Origin: Glandiceps talaboti
Taxonomy: Eukaryota > Hemichordata > Enteropneusta > Spengelidae
Direction: 5' to 3'
Assembly (NCBI RefSeq): GCF_964340395.1
Contig: NC_135559.1
Coordinates: forward strand, 9,542,259-9,606,258
DNA length: 64,000 bases
Each line of letters begins with the position of its first letter. The first letter of the stretch is position 1. A program made the translations under genes and the position numbers. Positions 10,407-58,869 of this stretch are shown here, in pieces. The notes under the pieces are model-generated. The model did no database searches. It was not told the DNA's origin and saw only the letters and a list, made by a program, of their open reading frames with translations.

Positions 10407-12023
10407 GTAAGCAACTTATAAATATTGTATATCATCACTATATGTGAAGAAATCCTAGCTTTCGCCTGAGTCTTCTCCAGGAATGCAAAGTTAATGATGT
10501 TAATATGCACACATGACTTCAAAATATTGCACCAATTATCCATTTTTACCAAAATTTCTCTGTTCAAAGAAAGTGATGTGATAACTAGAGTTGTGAAGAT
10601 CAACTGGTTAGAAAGGCTGGCTTGCAACAAATCTGCACATTGTGCTTTTTGTGATGTCAAAATAGATTTAAATGGTTAGAGGGATGGCTTACTATCTGTA
10701 CATTACTTCTTGTGGTGTTGTGAGAGTCAAATGGTTAATGAGCTGGCTCATAATCTGCATTGCTGGTTTGATCCGTGCCATTTCTCTCAGATTGTCTGAA
10801 GTCCCTGGGCAAATGTTCAACCACAGACACCCTAATGAACCCAGCTGTATAAATGGTGACCTCCTTGTACAGATTGTTATTTGAAGGATTTAACATGCGT
10901 TTTAGTTGCAGGATGGAGTGTATACTGTCTGCCCAGGGAGTTCATTGTCTGGAGAGTTGCTGTCAGCATTGTTTGCATCCAAGATTTAAAACTTTGTATT
11001 GTCTTCTTGTGAGTAATTTCTTTACATCTATTCTCCATTTCATCATTTCAGGTGGAGGAAAATACCAGTGCAGAACAGGTGATTGTTATTCCTCAGTTGG
11101 AGAGTTCAACTACAGCTGATGGTGTCAGAGAAGTCGTCATAGAATATACCTCTCCAGATGGAAGTCAGGTAGGCCATGTGGAAAATATTTTAAAAAAACA
11201 CTTTCCATCTTTTAAAGGGTTTACCATTTAAAGGCCCAAATAGAAGGATTACAATTTAGGTGTGAAAAACATTTGTCTGGCAGAGCTTTACAAAAAGTTG
11301 GTCCAGAACAAAATAATCCCATGTAATTTTCATGGCTCCACTGATAAATCATTAGAATATTATTAAGATAACGCTAATGTGAGATATTGGGACTGAAACC
11401 CTGGCCTTTTTTAAGTCTGTGTTAGCAAAGAAAGTTTTGTAGTCAACCTGACTTATGTTTCATGATATTCAATGTCTTGCACAATATGTACACATAGTCG
11501 ATATACTTATAATGGTCACTTTCTCTACTAACGGGGGCAAATTAATGTTAAGAGTAGACCATGCTATGTGTGATGTTGTGAGTTTCATACATATAGATTG
11601 TTGGCTAATTTTAGTGGTTAATTTCAAACACCAATCAAGAAAAACTTCAAAAAGTACATGTCAGGTTTTCTCTTTGAACATAGAATATTGTTCTCTGCTG
11701 TTATCGAAAACTGGTAGAGGTGAATCCATTTTCCTGCGTGAGTCTGGTTTGATCCCCAAGTGTACACTTTTTCAACTTTTGGTGTCCTTATTTTATAGGT
11801 TCAGTTGGTTGATGAGGAAGGTAACCAGATACAAACAGTCAAGTACATGGATGGTCAGGTAGCAGTAGTAGAACAACCTCCAGAAACCGGTGTCCATGTT
11901 GTACAGTCGCAGGAAGAACAAGATGCCGCCACTGAACTTGTAGAAATGGCTGTCAGCAGTCAAGAGAACCCAGAAACTGAGGTTGTTTCTAATGAAGTCA
12001 CTGCTGTTGCTATGCAAGGGTGA
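8415..12023 (+). CDS. 13-finger C2H2 zinc-finger protein, complete gene
   Basis: Coding exons 8415-10406, 11052-11168 and 11799-12023, all joined in phase 0: 777 residues. Probably a nuclear DNA-binding regulator. The N-terminus (about 1-210) is acidic and Ser/Glu/Asp-rich with basic KRK and KK clusters near residues 6-21, which could be a bipartite nuclear signal. Thirteen tandem C2H2 fingers follow (about 212-583), mostly of the form C-x2-CDY-x4-K-x2-L-x2-H-x3-H. Finger 6 has four residues between its cysteines and finger 3 has an HVASKH end. Only finger 4 to 5 has a near-canonical GEKP linker. The tail is Gln/Val/Glu-rich (QVIVIPQLE, VQLVDEEGNQIQTVKY), like a transactivation region. The repeated CDY...K fingers recall ZFP64- or REST-like polyfinger proteins, but I cannot assign an orthologue. 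Confidence 0.92.
10715..10865 (+). mobile_element. tRNA-derived SINE-like element
   Basis: Carries an A-box-like TGGTTAATGAGCTGGCTC and a B-box-like GGTTTGATCC about 30 bases later, followed by GTCCCTGGGCAAATG and CCCAGCTGTATAAATGG, a tail I recall from SINE-like repeats of marine animals. A diverged copy lies on the minus strand at about 30590-30690 and a fragment at about 10598-10650. Located in the first intron after the finger exon. Confidence 0.6.
11052..11168 (+). CDS. Zinc-finger gene, second coding exon
   Basis: 117 bases, 39 residues, phase 0 at both ends (VEENTSAEQVIVIPQLE... to ...SPDGSQ). Acceptor CATCATTTCAG, donor CAG|GTAGGC. As a 3n exon it could be skipped without frame change. 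Confidence 0.85.
11232..11416 (-). repeat. Interspersed repeat, family L, copy 1
   Basis: Inverted relative to the copies at 50338-50505 and 50553-50718. Shared blocks include AAGGCCAGGGTTTCAGTCC, a TTATCTTA block, CATGAGAATTA, and GTTCTGGA followed by ACTTTTT. Ends resemble an inverted TTTAAAGGCC. Fragments also at about 27130-27220, 39230-39400 and 53430-53500. Confidence 0.65.
11799..12023 (+). CDS. Zinc-finger gene, last coding exon
   Basis: 225 bases including TGA. It encodes VQLVDEEGNQIQTVKYMDG and an acidic, Gln-rich end finishing in VTAVAMQG. Acceptor TTATTTTATAG. Confidence 0.87.
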   Translation, partial: VQLVDEEGNQIQTVKYMDGQVAVVEQPPETGVHVVQSQEEQDAATELVEMAVSSQENPETEVVSNEVTAVAMQG

Positions 12024-12352
12024 ATACTAACGTCTTCAAGAACATTCCATACCTTCAAACTGTCTACTTGAATGATCAACGACAGGCATATATGACGACA
12101 GGACAAATTGGACCAGTTTTTCTGATTTTTTTTTTAACAGTTGTTGGAGGAATTCGGTAAATCTGTTGAATAATTCATGTCTGTAATTGTAGTAGTATTT
12201 TTTTTTCACCGGCGATGTAATTTGTAGACACAATTTGAAGACTACTATCCTTGCTGATTTTTTTTTTTTAGGTACATTTCGTAAAATAAGAACTACAATA
12301 TTAGGGTTCAAAATTTCAGCAGTGTACTGAAATGCAGATGAAATGTTGAAGA

Positions 12353-12358
12353 AATAAA
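12353..12358 (+). terminator. Candidate poly(A) signal of the zinc-finger gene
   Basis: AATAAA about 330 bases after the stop codon at 12023. Confidence 0.5.
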
Positions 12359-12399
12359 TATCTTTGTGATATCCTTGCATTTCAAAGTCGCACTAGCTA

Positions 12400-14780
12400 A
12401 AGTAAATACATTATTGGGGTGTAATTTTTGCTGTATATGGAGAGATATCTGTCATTTCTAATTACTTAAAGGGGTACAAGCTGTGTATTGTGGCATACTT
12501 TTTGCTGCATATTTAACAGGTACTCGTAGTATTGTACTTACTGAAGCATACTTAACCAGCACTTGCAATTGACTGAACTCAAACCTAGTATCAAGATATA
12601 ACCCATAAATGATCCGATGACGTAATTTATCATATGTATCGAAAAATGTTCATGAAATCTGTATAATGCAATCAGCTGTTTGAACAATGCCAGGGGGGGG
12701 GGGGGGGACAACCATAATGTTATAGAAGACATGCATCAGCATGAACAATATACTGGAATGTGGTTTTGTTTTAAGCATTTTCACTTGAGTAATATGCTGA
12801 CAAACTGAGCTTGTGCCACTTTTAAACATAGTTAACCATCACTTTCTATTGGCAGAATTCAAATCTGGTATTTAGGACTAATACATAAATGACTTGATGA
12901 CATTATTTATCATACGTATACTAAAATGTCATGGAAACTGTTACTATGCGATCAAATGTGACAATACCAGAATACAATTTCAGTGCCACTGAAGGCATGC
13001 ATTGACATTAACATTATAAAGCGTGTAGTTTACTTGATAGCTACAATGCCATTTTTTGCTATTGTATAGTTAATAGTGGACACAAATCATGAGATCATGT
13101 ACAGAGATACGTTCAAATGTAACAGCTGAATGCTGAAGCCTTTCATATAAAGTGCGCCCTCTATAGTCTGGTTTGTAATGAGAGACAACATTTTCTGCGG
13201 TGGGTCAAAATGAGTTTTCATGCGAGTGGCTGCATAGTAAGGGATAGGATAGGGGGGTATAGGAACAGCACATTGTGGTATGTCACAAGAAATTGCAGTG
13301 TGCCAGTGTGTGGCATGTCAAATTGGCTTAGAGGACACAGTGGTCAACACATGGTGATAGGGGAATACCAAAATCGGCGTGTGTCATAAGAAATTGCTGT
13401 GTCGTAGTTGCACATCAAATTGGCTTTGAGGGCATATGTGTCAACACACATGGATGAGAGAACACCAGATTTTGGTGTCACAAGACACTGTGTCAAACAC
13501 ACTGGTCGACAGTAATTTCGGTGCATGTCATAAGAAATAGTTATGTGCCAGTGTCATCAAATTAGTGCAGTCCAAACTGGCTGTCTGTTGAATTGTGTCA
13601 CAATAAACTCGTTGAGAAACATTAAGTCTTATTTGTATTATAGTGGTATACATAAAAAAATGAACAACAGTTTTAATTTCATTTCAAAGTAAAATGCTGA
13701 AATGTACATATTCCTTTGACCTTGACCTGTAGTTATTGAATTGTTGGCTAGGTGTTGTAAGTTAGATGTGGTTGAATATGAAATAATGTATGATAGATAT
13801 GAGTGTAACACAAGTAATGAACCCACGTGACTTGAATTTTGTATAAGCATGTATAGAAAATATGTCAGTTTGGATGATTTGAACTTGTTGTCAAATAATA
13901 TTTCTTCTGTGAAGGCCAAAGGAGTTTGTAATTTTTTGTACGATGCAAGAGTTGATGCCATTAGGATGAAATGTTTTGAAAGTTTGGTTGTCTTCAGATT
14001 AATAAAGTTGGACTTGAATGAAAATGATAATTTGTGCATGTGTTTTGCATATCAATTTCACAGCGTTACATTCATAAATGTTTTTCAAGACCTGACTGAC
14101 TTGCAGCTGACAACAAACGCCCTCTATGGCCTGATCAGGAAATACCTCACAGATGTCAAGCCGGGGCGTGTTCGATTTGCACAATCATAATCAATTATTT
14201 ATCGATCACAATCACACGATTTCACTTTTGACAAGTACCAATCACAATCATGAGGTATAATTTCTTGAAGTTCAAACAAAATCCACGGTTAGCAGCTAAC
14301 TGAAATTTTTCTTTCAGGCAGTCACACTGTTCATATCATTAACTAAATAGAGTCCACACTGTGTATGTGATGTTTGTGTATTATCTTTATGGTGTCTATC
14401 TCAACATGAAACCTTGTGATCAGTCTCACTGATCTTGATAGTTGGTTAACAGTTTGGGCAAGCTTGTCTGAAAAGAACTGGGGCCGGCAATGTGATCTAG
14501 TTGGCTGAAATGACAACATTTATTTCAAAGACAGGACCACATTGTAAATATCAACAACAAAATAAACTTAGTGAATGTGTAATTATATTTATTTATTTAT
14601 TTATTTATTTATTAAATGTTTGTTACATTATAATATCACAAAATAATATGATTCTTAGAAAAATAGTTGACAACATGACAAGGCAAGTTCATGGCAGATG
14701 ATACATTCTGTAGTGTGTTGTCCTGATGTAAATAAACCTAAATTTAACAGGTTGCTGCTAATACATTGTGTCACAGTTTC
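12400..14780. other. Intergenic stretch, no gene seen
   Basis: Contains two diverged direct copies of one repeat (about 12540-12710 and 12790-12990; shared TACATAAATGA..GATGAC and TTTATCATA motifs; an inverted relative lies at 16490-16600). A G-run lies at 12692, and an irregular minisatellite-like patch at about 13200-13550 is built from CACAAGAAAT and GTGTCAA words. Short ORFs here have no recognisable features. Confidence 0.6.
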
Positions 14781-14784
14781 ACGT

Positions 14785-15555
14785 CAGTCGCTGTGGTGAG
14801 ACATACAATAGTCAGCAAGTGTTGCAGTCACCAGTGCAGCATACAATAGTTAGCAAGTGTTGCAGTCATCATGGTGAGACATACAATGGTCAGCAAGTGT
14901 TGCAGTCACCAGTGCAGCATACAATAATGAGCAAGTGTTGCAGTCATCATGGTGAGACATACAATGGTAAGCAAGTGTTGCAGTCACCAGCGCAGCATAC
15001 AATAGTTAGCAAGTGTTGCAGTCACTGGTGCAGCATACAATGGTCAGCAAGTGTTGCAGTCACCAGCAGAGCATACACTAGTCAGCAAGTGCTGCAGTCA
15101 CCAACACACATTATATAATAACAAGTGTTGTGCAGCACACAGTGATAAGGAAGTGTCAGTCACCAGCGCAGCATACAGGGTCACAAAGTGTTGCAGTCAC
15201 CAGGTTTTGCATACAATGGTTATAGGTGTTAGTCACATAGAGTTGCAGTCACCAGATTTTGCACACACTGGTTACTAGGTGTTAGTCACTAAGTGTTGCA
15301 GTCACCAGGTGTTGCATACAGGTGTTAGTCATGAAGTGTTGCTCAAAATAGTCACCCAGTGTTCATTCACCAGGTGTGGCATACAGTGGTCACAAGGTGT
15401 TGCATACATCATAACCAGGTGTTGCAGTCACCAAGTATTACATAAAACAGTCACCAGGTGTTACTAGGTAGGCAAACAATAGTCACCAAGTATTGCAGTC
15501 ACCAGGTGTGCATATAGTAGTCACCAAGTATTGCAGTCACCAGGTATTGCAGTAC
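14785..15555. repeat. Minisatellite, about 39-bp unit, progressively diverged
   Basis: Units contain CAAGTGTTGCAGTCACCA followed by GCATACAATAG. The left part is regular, with a 78-bp double unit containing GGTGAGACATACAATGG. Copies become shorter and more diverged to the right. The ORFs across it are repeat artefacts. Confidence 0.85.
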
Positions 15556-16093
15556 AAAGTGAGCAACAATCATAATGATTGAAATGCCAATTTCTGATTG
15601 ACTATTGCAAATTGTTTACTTTATATAACATTAACAAAGAATGGAAATGGTCACCTTGTGAAAATAACTCACTAAAATTTGCCATCTTCTGATTGGCAGT
15701 TGAAAATGTTTCACCTGCTTCAACTTCTTAAATAAGCATAACTGATGTTATAGTTAATAAATCATACAAGAATAAAAATATGTTCAATTCTCTTGTCTTC
15801 TCCAGCTTACATATTTAGCCATATATGATATTAAACGTGATCTGAAAACGAGGTCTAGCCTAGAGTCGTATCATTGGGCTTTTTGGTTATCACCCCCTCA
15901 CAGCCTAGAATCATGCTAATAGTTGTGTATTCAAACTTGAAATTAGATTGTGATTTCACACAGCAATGGTTCAGCCCTTCTTAGATATGTCTAAGTTTAT
16001 CATGAAATCTATCTCTTTGTGATTGGCTTTGTGACTATCATTGAATATGGTAATTATGTTTACATTGCACCGTTCTACTCACCTCATTCATTC

Positions 16094-16340
16094 TAATGAT
16101 GTAATCGAGCACAGTGGGTAGATTTAAAAGCCAATAATGATATAATCTAGCACAGTGGGTAGATTTAAAAGCCAATAATGATATAATCTAGCACAGTGGG
16201 TAGATTTAAGAGCCAATAATGATATAATCTAGCACAGTGGGTAGATTTAAAAGCCAATAATGACATAATCTAGCACAGTGGGTAGATTTAAAAGCCAATG
16301 ATGTAATCTAGCACAGTGGGTAGATTTAAAAGCCAATAAG
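16094..16340. repeat. 41-bp minisatellite, about six copies
   Basis: Units contain ATAATCTAGCACAGTGGG and TAGATTTAAAAGCC and differ by only one or two bases, so expansion is probably recent. Confidence 0.9.
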
Positions 16341-16649
16341 AATCTGTACCAGTTTTTGGTGCCATGATTCCATAAAGTAAAATTGATTTTGTCAGATGAG
16401 AACTAAAATAACAGTTTGAAACCCCCCCCCCCCCCCAACCTAAAAGAATTGAATTTTTTATCCTACACTGAACTACATGTACTGTACTGATCTCACCCCT
16501 TAAATGTAAGTATACTAAACTATGTCATCTAATCATTTACATAATATACAGGTTTGGGTTCTGCCAATAAAAAGTGATGGTTAAGGAAGTTACAGTCAGT
16601 ACCATACTAGAACACCAACTACCTCTAAAAACGTATTAACTCAACTTAA

Positions 16650-17045
16650 CTTGCCAAATAGCATGAACACTTTGCTGAGACACAGGGTTTTTTTCATGAG
16701 TGAGACAACATTAGAAGTAATTGGATATGAGATTCTTATCAAAGCTGACCAGTCATCCCCACTGAGTGACACCCACTGAGTGACACAATAGCAGCACATA
16801 CACAGTCAGCTACTGAGGCATACACAGAGTAACTGAAGTTTTGATGAAGCCACACAACTTTACTCAACATCTACATCTGTGTTTGTCTTAGTACCTGACT
16901 GTGTGTGCTGCTATTGTGTCACTAAGTGGGGATGACTGGTCAGGTTTGGTAAAGATTTCATCTCCAATTACTTCTAATGTTGCCTAGCTCATAAAAAAAA
17001 TGTATGTGTCCCCAGCAAAGTGTTCACAGTATTTGGGAGCTGTAG
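16650..17045. mobile_element. Foldback element with arms of about 150 bp
   Basis: 16655-16810 and 16893-17042 are inverted copies. The left arm has GAACACTTTGCTGAGACACA, ACATTAGAAGTAATTGGA and TGACCAGTCATCCCCAC; the right arm has their complements. The central spacer is about 80 bases. The left arm holds a short duplication (CCACTGAGTGACAC twice). No coding capacity. Confidence 0.8.
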
Positions 17046-17226
17046 TATACCCATTTAAAATTGGAGTCCTTCATATGCAAATTCCATTCATGGTCATTAA
17101 ATATACATATGACAGCATATTCTTTTGTACATTAAATAAATGTAAGCCTCTGTTTATCAGTACCATAAACTTATACTGAAGTCAAAAAATATATTATCTC
17201 ATGCATTTCCATTCAAATATTCATAC

Positions 17227-17823
17227 CAGGAGCACGTTCGGTAGACAAAAAGTTTTCTTATCATTTGGCCAGGTCGATCTGACCCTCTTCTGTACAACAT
17301 TATGCATGTGAAAAACAAAAGATGGCGGCACATTCAAACAGAATTGTGGCATTTTGTGTACATTTAGCACTAATCACTAAAAAGACGATTTACATAGTTA
17401 AATCACATCATTGCAGTACTGCCAGGGTGCAAGAATGCTTTTATGCAAACGAAGTCATCTTTGACCTGTGACCTCCTGACCCCAAGTTATCTTGCATTGC
17501 TCAATGGTACATCAAATCGATCGTACCGTTATGCTGACAAGTATATGTATTTCTAAATACAGTGGCTAATAGTAAATGACTAATTTCATGAACTTTTTTG
17601 CAGAGGTGAATCAAAACTGATATGCACAAAGTAATCCTACACAAAAACTCAAGTTCACCAATGAAGTGAGAATTCGTGGTCGCCATCTTGGCTTTTGGCG
17701 AGTCACCTAGCTCTTCTGCCTTCCTTTGTCCCGGGTTGCCCGCGAAAAACTGACAATTAGTCGTTCATAAACAAAATGTTTCAAAATGTCCGCGGGCGTT
17801 TTGTCTACCGAACGCGCCCCTGA
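17227..17823. mobile_element. hAT-like non-autonomous element
   Basis: Imperfect terminal inverted repeats: left CAGGAGCACGTTCGGTAGAC, right the complement of CAGGGGCGCGTTCGGTAGAC. About 600 bases, internal sequence relatively GC-rich. CAGGGG-type ends are typical of hAT elements. I could not find a clear 8-bp target duplication. Confidence 0.6.
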
Positions 17824-18120
17824 CGAAGTCAATATAAAAGTCAGTAGCTGATTGGCTGACATGTCACCTGCAGCTTCTCATGTAAATCACTTGCTGATTG
17901 GCTGATTCAAATCAGCCATGATAATACTTAACATCTGATTGGCTAATAGCACCATGGTTCACCAATTCTTTGATGAACAATCACTGGTTCAAAAAGTCAT
18001 TTGTCAACATTTTGGTTCTGTAGTGGAATCTGTTGTTGGTCCTAGAATGCAAATTTTCCATTCAGTGTACACCTGTTAATTAATGGTTCCACTTTCCTCA
18101 CTGAAAGTGATGCGAACTTT

Positions 18121-55160
<37,040 letters not shown>

Positions 55161-55600
55161 GGTAATGTAATAACGCAACAACCTGCGTAAAACTTTAGAT
55201 ATGTTGCAACTTAGAAGCAGTTTCGTAAGCGGGGAGCGCCATATTCAACAGACCCTCTAACTCATTTAATATTTTCATTCAGGTTGTGAAACAGGAAAAA
55301 TTGTGAACGGAAGCCTATAACAAACGTGGAATATAGTGGAAAGCGTCGACACAATATTTGCTCGGCCATTTAACAGTACTCTTGATAAAGAAAAACCTTT
55401 TCGGTGTAATGCGTAATTATCGTGAATGTCAAGTTCAGTATTTAAATAATTGTGTAAGTTAAATAATTTTCAACAACAAGGGGAGTCCACTCCGCGTTCA
55501 TTGTGCAATGTCTCGACTTTTAAAATCTCGATCCACCGCGCCGCGCCGTTCTCTACCACGTGCAAAGTTGTATACATTTTACAAAAAAACGTGCACTTTT
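55161..55600 (-). promoter_or_regulatory. Probable promoter of the ABCC4-like gene
   Basis: Directly upstream of the start codon (minus strand). It has a GC-rich patch GCCGCGCCG near 55540 and an E-box CACGTG at 55557-55562. No TATA box judged convincing. Confidence 0.35.
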
Positions 55601-55773
55601 AAAGCATATTTACTAAGTTATCACAGCTTCCTTTGTTGTGTTTTCTTTATGTAAAAATCATATAGGCCTAGTAAATTCTCTTATTATAATAAATATATTA
55701 TAATTATTTCAGGTATAGTTTGTAATTTGTTTCCCCTGCGAAAGGATGTCATAAGCATACTAGCATATTTTAA

Positions 55774-55894
<121 letters not shown>

Positions 55895-55899
55895 ATATA

Positions 55900-57115
55900 T
55901 GTGATGCAATGTCTCAACTTTTAGAAATCACCGTTGTACACCGAGCCATACACTTCACAACAAATATGCAAAACAGTCAGGGTGAACGCTACGGTCCCTT
56001 AGGAGATTACTAGTAACTGGGAAATGCAAAAAAAGAAGTGGAGGACGATAGTTTCCTTAACAAAACAAGAAGTGAATAACAAACTTACATCTAAAATTAA
56101 TGTACGCTTGGTGTTTCACTCATGGGACATTATGTTTTTGACACAAAGATAGACATATTTCAACTCTAGACTAACAATAACAGAGACACAATAAACACAG
56201 GAGGATCCATTGCTCAGTCACATAGAACACTGATAAGCATTGCCATTCTTTCACACTACAGTAAACAGACTACTTCTAATGAAAACAGTACACATGGACT
56301 TGACGATTTTAATGGCTGCAATTGTTTATTTTCGAACTGATAATCTACATTTCAAGTTGACTACTTCTACATCCCCACTGTACACGGCACCTATGTAATT
56401 ATTTCTTTTGCATTAGAAGTTGTATGAGGGTGTGTATTAAATGTCATGTCACCCGAGTGAAACGCCAAGCCTACATCATTTTAGCTGTAAAACTTTGAAA
56501 GTTGTGAGGCTTACTAGTAATATAAAATCCCCAAAGAATTGGTACCAGCCCAATAAAAAGGTTAAAGTCACCAGCCAAAACTAAACAATGATATTTATTA
56601 CTGATATGACGCAAAGCCTATTCTTAACCATTCATAATTGTTATTTCAACCTCACTGATGAACTTGAGATATATCACTTTTGACATTGCACTGCATAGGA
56701 GAATGCACATAAATCCTGCCCTCCAATCTACCATGGTCTCTGCATTTTTTTTCTTATGTGTAATCATTGATACTAATGTATCTTTGTTCTGTGTTTGCCA
56801 AACTTCTGATTTAATGAATTTAAACTTCGAAAACTAACTTGGATTCTTCGAATTTTTTATTCCGGTCTATTTGTTTATTTATAGTCTGTAACTGAGTTTT
56901 GTCATGGCAGGGCGCCCTCACTCATTAACTAACCTCTTTCAAGATCAAGACCGTTGGGGGCGCAGCGACATGACGTATCTTCCAGTATGAGATCTGATAC
57001 TTTATGGGATAATGGGAGTGCAGTGCACTGCCTCTACTTTCACAAAGTTAATGAAAAGCATGAAAAGTATACAATTAGTTCAAAAGAAATCCACTCATTT
57101 TCATTTTTTCGATAT
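55900..57115. other. Intergenic stretch, nothing recognised
   Basis: AT-rich sequence without convincing ORFs or clear repeats between the (TGTC)n block and the transposon at 57116. Confidence 0.5.
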
Positions 57116-57239
57116 AAGGGAGTGTCCAGATTTTACTTCCAGGGGGACCCCGGAGGATTTCCCCTTTTCCTTGTGTACTTTTTTCATGCCCCCCATAGAC
57201 TTACACACATACACAATCACATTATACATACATAATGTA

Positions 57240-57269
57240 CATACATACATATATGTATGTATGTATGTA

Positions 57270-57300
<31 letters not shown>

Positions 57301-57327
57301 GTGTGTGTGTGTGTGTGTATGTGTGTG

Positions 57328-57360
<33 letters not shown>

Positions 57361-57630
57361 GTGCGTGCGCGTGCATGCATGCATGCATGCATGTATGTAT
57401 GTATGTATGTATGTATGTATGTATGTACAGTATGTATGTATGTATGTATGTATGTATGTGTGTATGTATGTGTGTATGTATGTATGTGTGTATGTATGTA
57501 TGTATGTGTGCATGTATGTGTTTATGTATGTATGTATGTATGTATGTATGTATGTATGTATGTATGTATGTATGTATGTATGTATGTATGTATGTGTCTG
57601 TCTGTCTGTCTGTCTGTCTGTATACAATTA

Positions 57631-57674
<44 letters not shown>
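57240..57674. repeat. (TATG)n/(GT)n/(CA)n microsatellite block
   Basis: More than 400 bases of simple repeat inside the transposon at 57116-58861. All long ORFs here are artefacts. Confidence 0.97.
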
Positions 57675-57679
<5 letters not shown>

Positions 57680-58177
57680 AGCTTCATCGCCATGCCTATA
57701 GCCGTTGAATCTCTGAACCTTAGTTCAGTTGTGCTTTAAAAAAATCAATATTCATAAATAACTTATAAAGTGTATAAACTTTTACAGGGTAAATCATTAT
57801 GCTGAAACAAAAGAAGATAACCATTTCATGCACAATATCAAGAACAACATATTTCCATTGGGCAATGCGGGTATACTTTAAATACTTCACAACTGTTCTA
57901 CTTTTTAGATACGTATTGAATACAACTTTTAGTTCCAATGCCGGTTTGTGTTGCTCAGCTTCTCAACAATGTAAGTATAAATGTGAACATTTTTTATTGT
58001 TGGAAGGAATATTCAAAAACTGAAATATTGTTGCTTGTTATACTTTGACTGATATTTAAGTTTAACTTCTATTTCCAGTATTAGGTGATTTTGCAAACAC
58101 TAACCAAACTGTAGATGACTTCCAACCCCGTGCCAACATAAACAATTACATGATGCAATTGCTATATCTCATTTTGC

Positions 58178-58740
58178 AGAGAAATATATTGTCAGCATAA
58201 GTGTTGTCAAAAACTACATTGAACATCTGAAATATCTGGAGAGAGTAAAATCAGATCCAGACATCGGGAAGAGCAACAGAAAAAAAGAGAAAACGAAATA
58301 TAATGACTATGACTGGTTGAAGTTGTTCTTGAGTGGAACTCTTGAAAAACGTAAAGTGAAAGAGTTAGATAAATATCTTGATGAGCATAAATTACCAAAA
58401 CAGAGAAAATTAAAAAGAGAAAAATTAGACATAATATCCACTCACATGGTAGGAACACCAGAATTTAGATCTAGAAAAATGACTGCAGATGAGTGAAACA
58501 TGAGTGAAACAGGTAGTAGTGACTCTGAGACTGATGAAAGTGACACTTCTGTAATGCATGTTCTAGGCAGTGATGGCGACAATTGTGATACTGATAGCTC
58601 AGGAAATTCATGTACTTATGATAACACTGATAGTGAGTGTGATGAAACAAGTCTTGCACATCTTCGCGGAAAAGTTACTTTGAGAAGTGGCAGAATTGCA
58701 GGTCGATTTACGTTGCATCATCTTTTTTTCCATGATCCCC
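58178..58740 (+). pseudogene. Coding fragment with a SAP-like motif, inside the transposon
   Basis: After a good acceptor (CTCATTTTGCAG) a frame encodes VVKNYIEHLKYLERVKSDPD, a Lys-rich stretch, then YNDYDWLKLFLSGTLEKRKV and KELDKYLDEHKLPKQRK. The last part resembles the helix-extended-helix of SAP DNA-binding domains (L-x-x-YL-x-x-H-x-LP). An acidic Ser/Asp-rich stretch and VTLRSGRIAGRF follow in the same frame after an interruption. Upstream, TTTTTAG and GTAAGTATA at about 57910 and 57971 look like sites of a further exon. It seems a broken gene piece; its source is unknown to me. Confidence 0.5.
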
Positions 58741-58869
58741 CCCTAGAAAATTGTGAATTTTTTGTTTAGCCCCCCCCCCCCAATTTTTCCTGAGAAAAAT
58801 TGATGGCCCCCTGAAAATCCTCCGGGCCCCCCTGGAAGTAAAATCTGGACGCTCCCTAAGAGGGCTTGA

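Larger units (their letters stand above)
57116..58861. mobile_element. DNA transposon with long terminal inverted repeats (Harbinger-like by ends)
   Basis: About 1.75 kb. Left end GGGAGTGTCCAGATTTTACT, then TCCAGGGGGACC; right end is its inverted near copy (TGGAAGTAAAATCTGGACGC then TCCC). Arms match over at least 45 bases. Both ends are flanked by TAA, compatible with the 3-bp target duplication of PIF/Harbinger. The interior has the microsatellite at 57240-57674 and a coding fragment at 58178-58740 but no transposase that I recognise, so it is probably non-autonomous and carries a captured gene piece. Confidence 0.75.

Noticed and set aside
14768-15467. ORFs with repeated QVLQSP peptides
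   Set aside because: Products of the 39-bp minisatellite; unit length varies and the frame is not kept.
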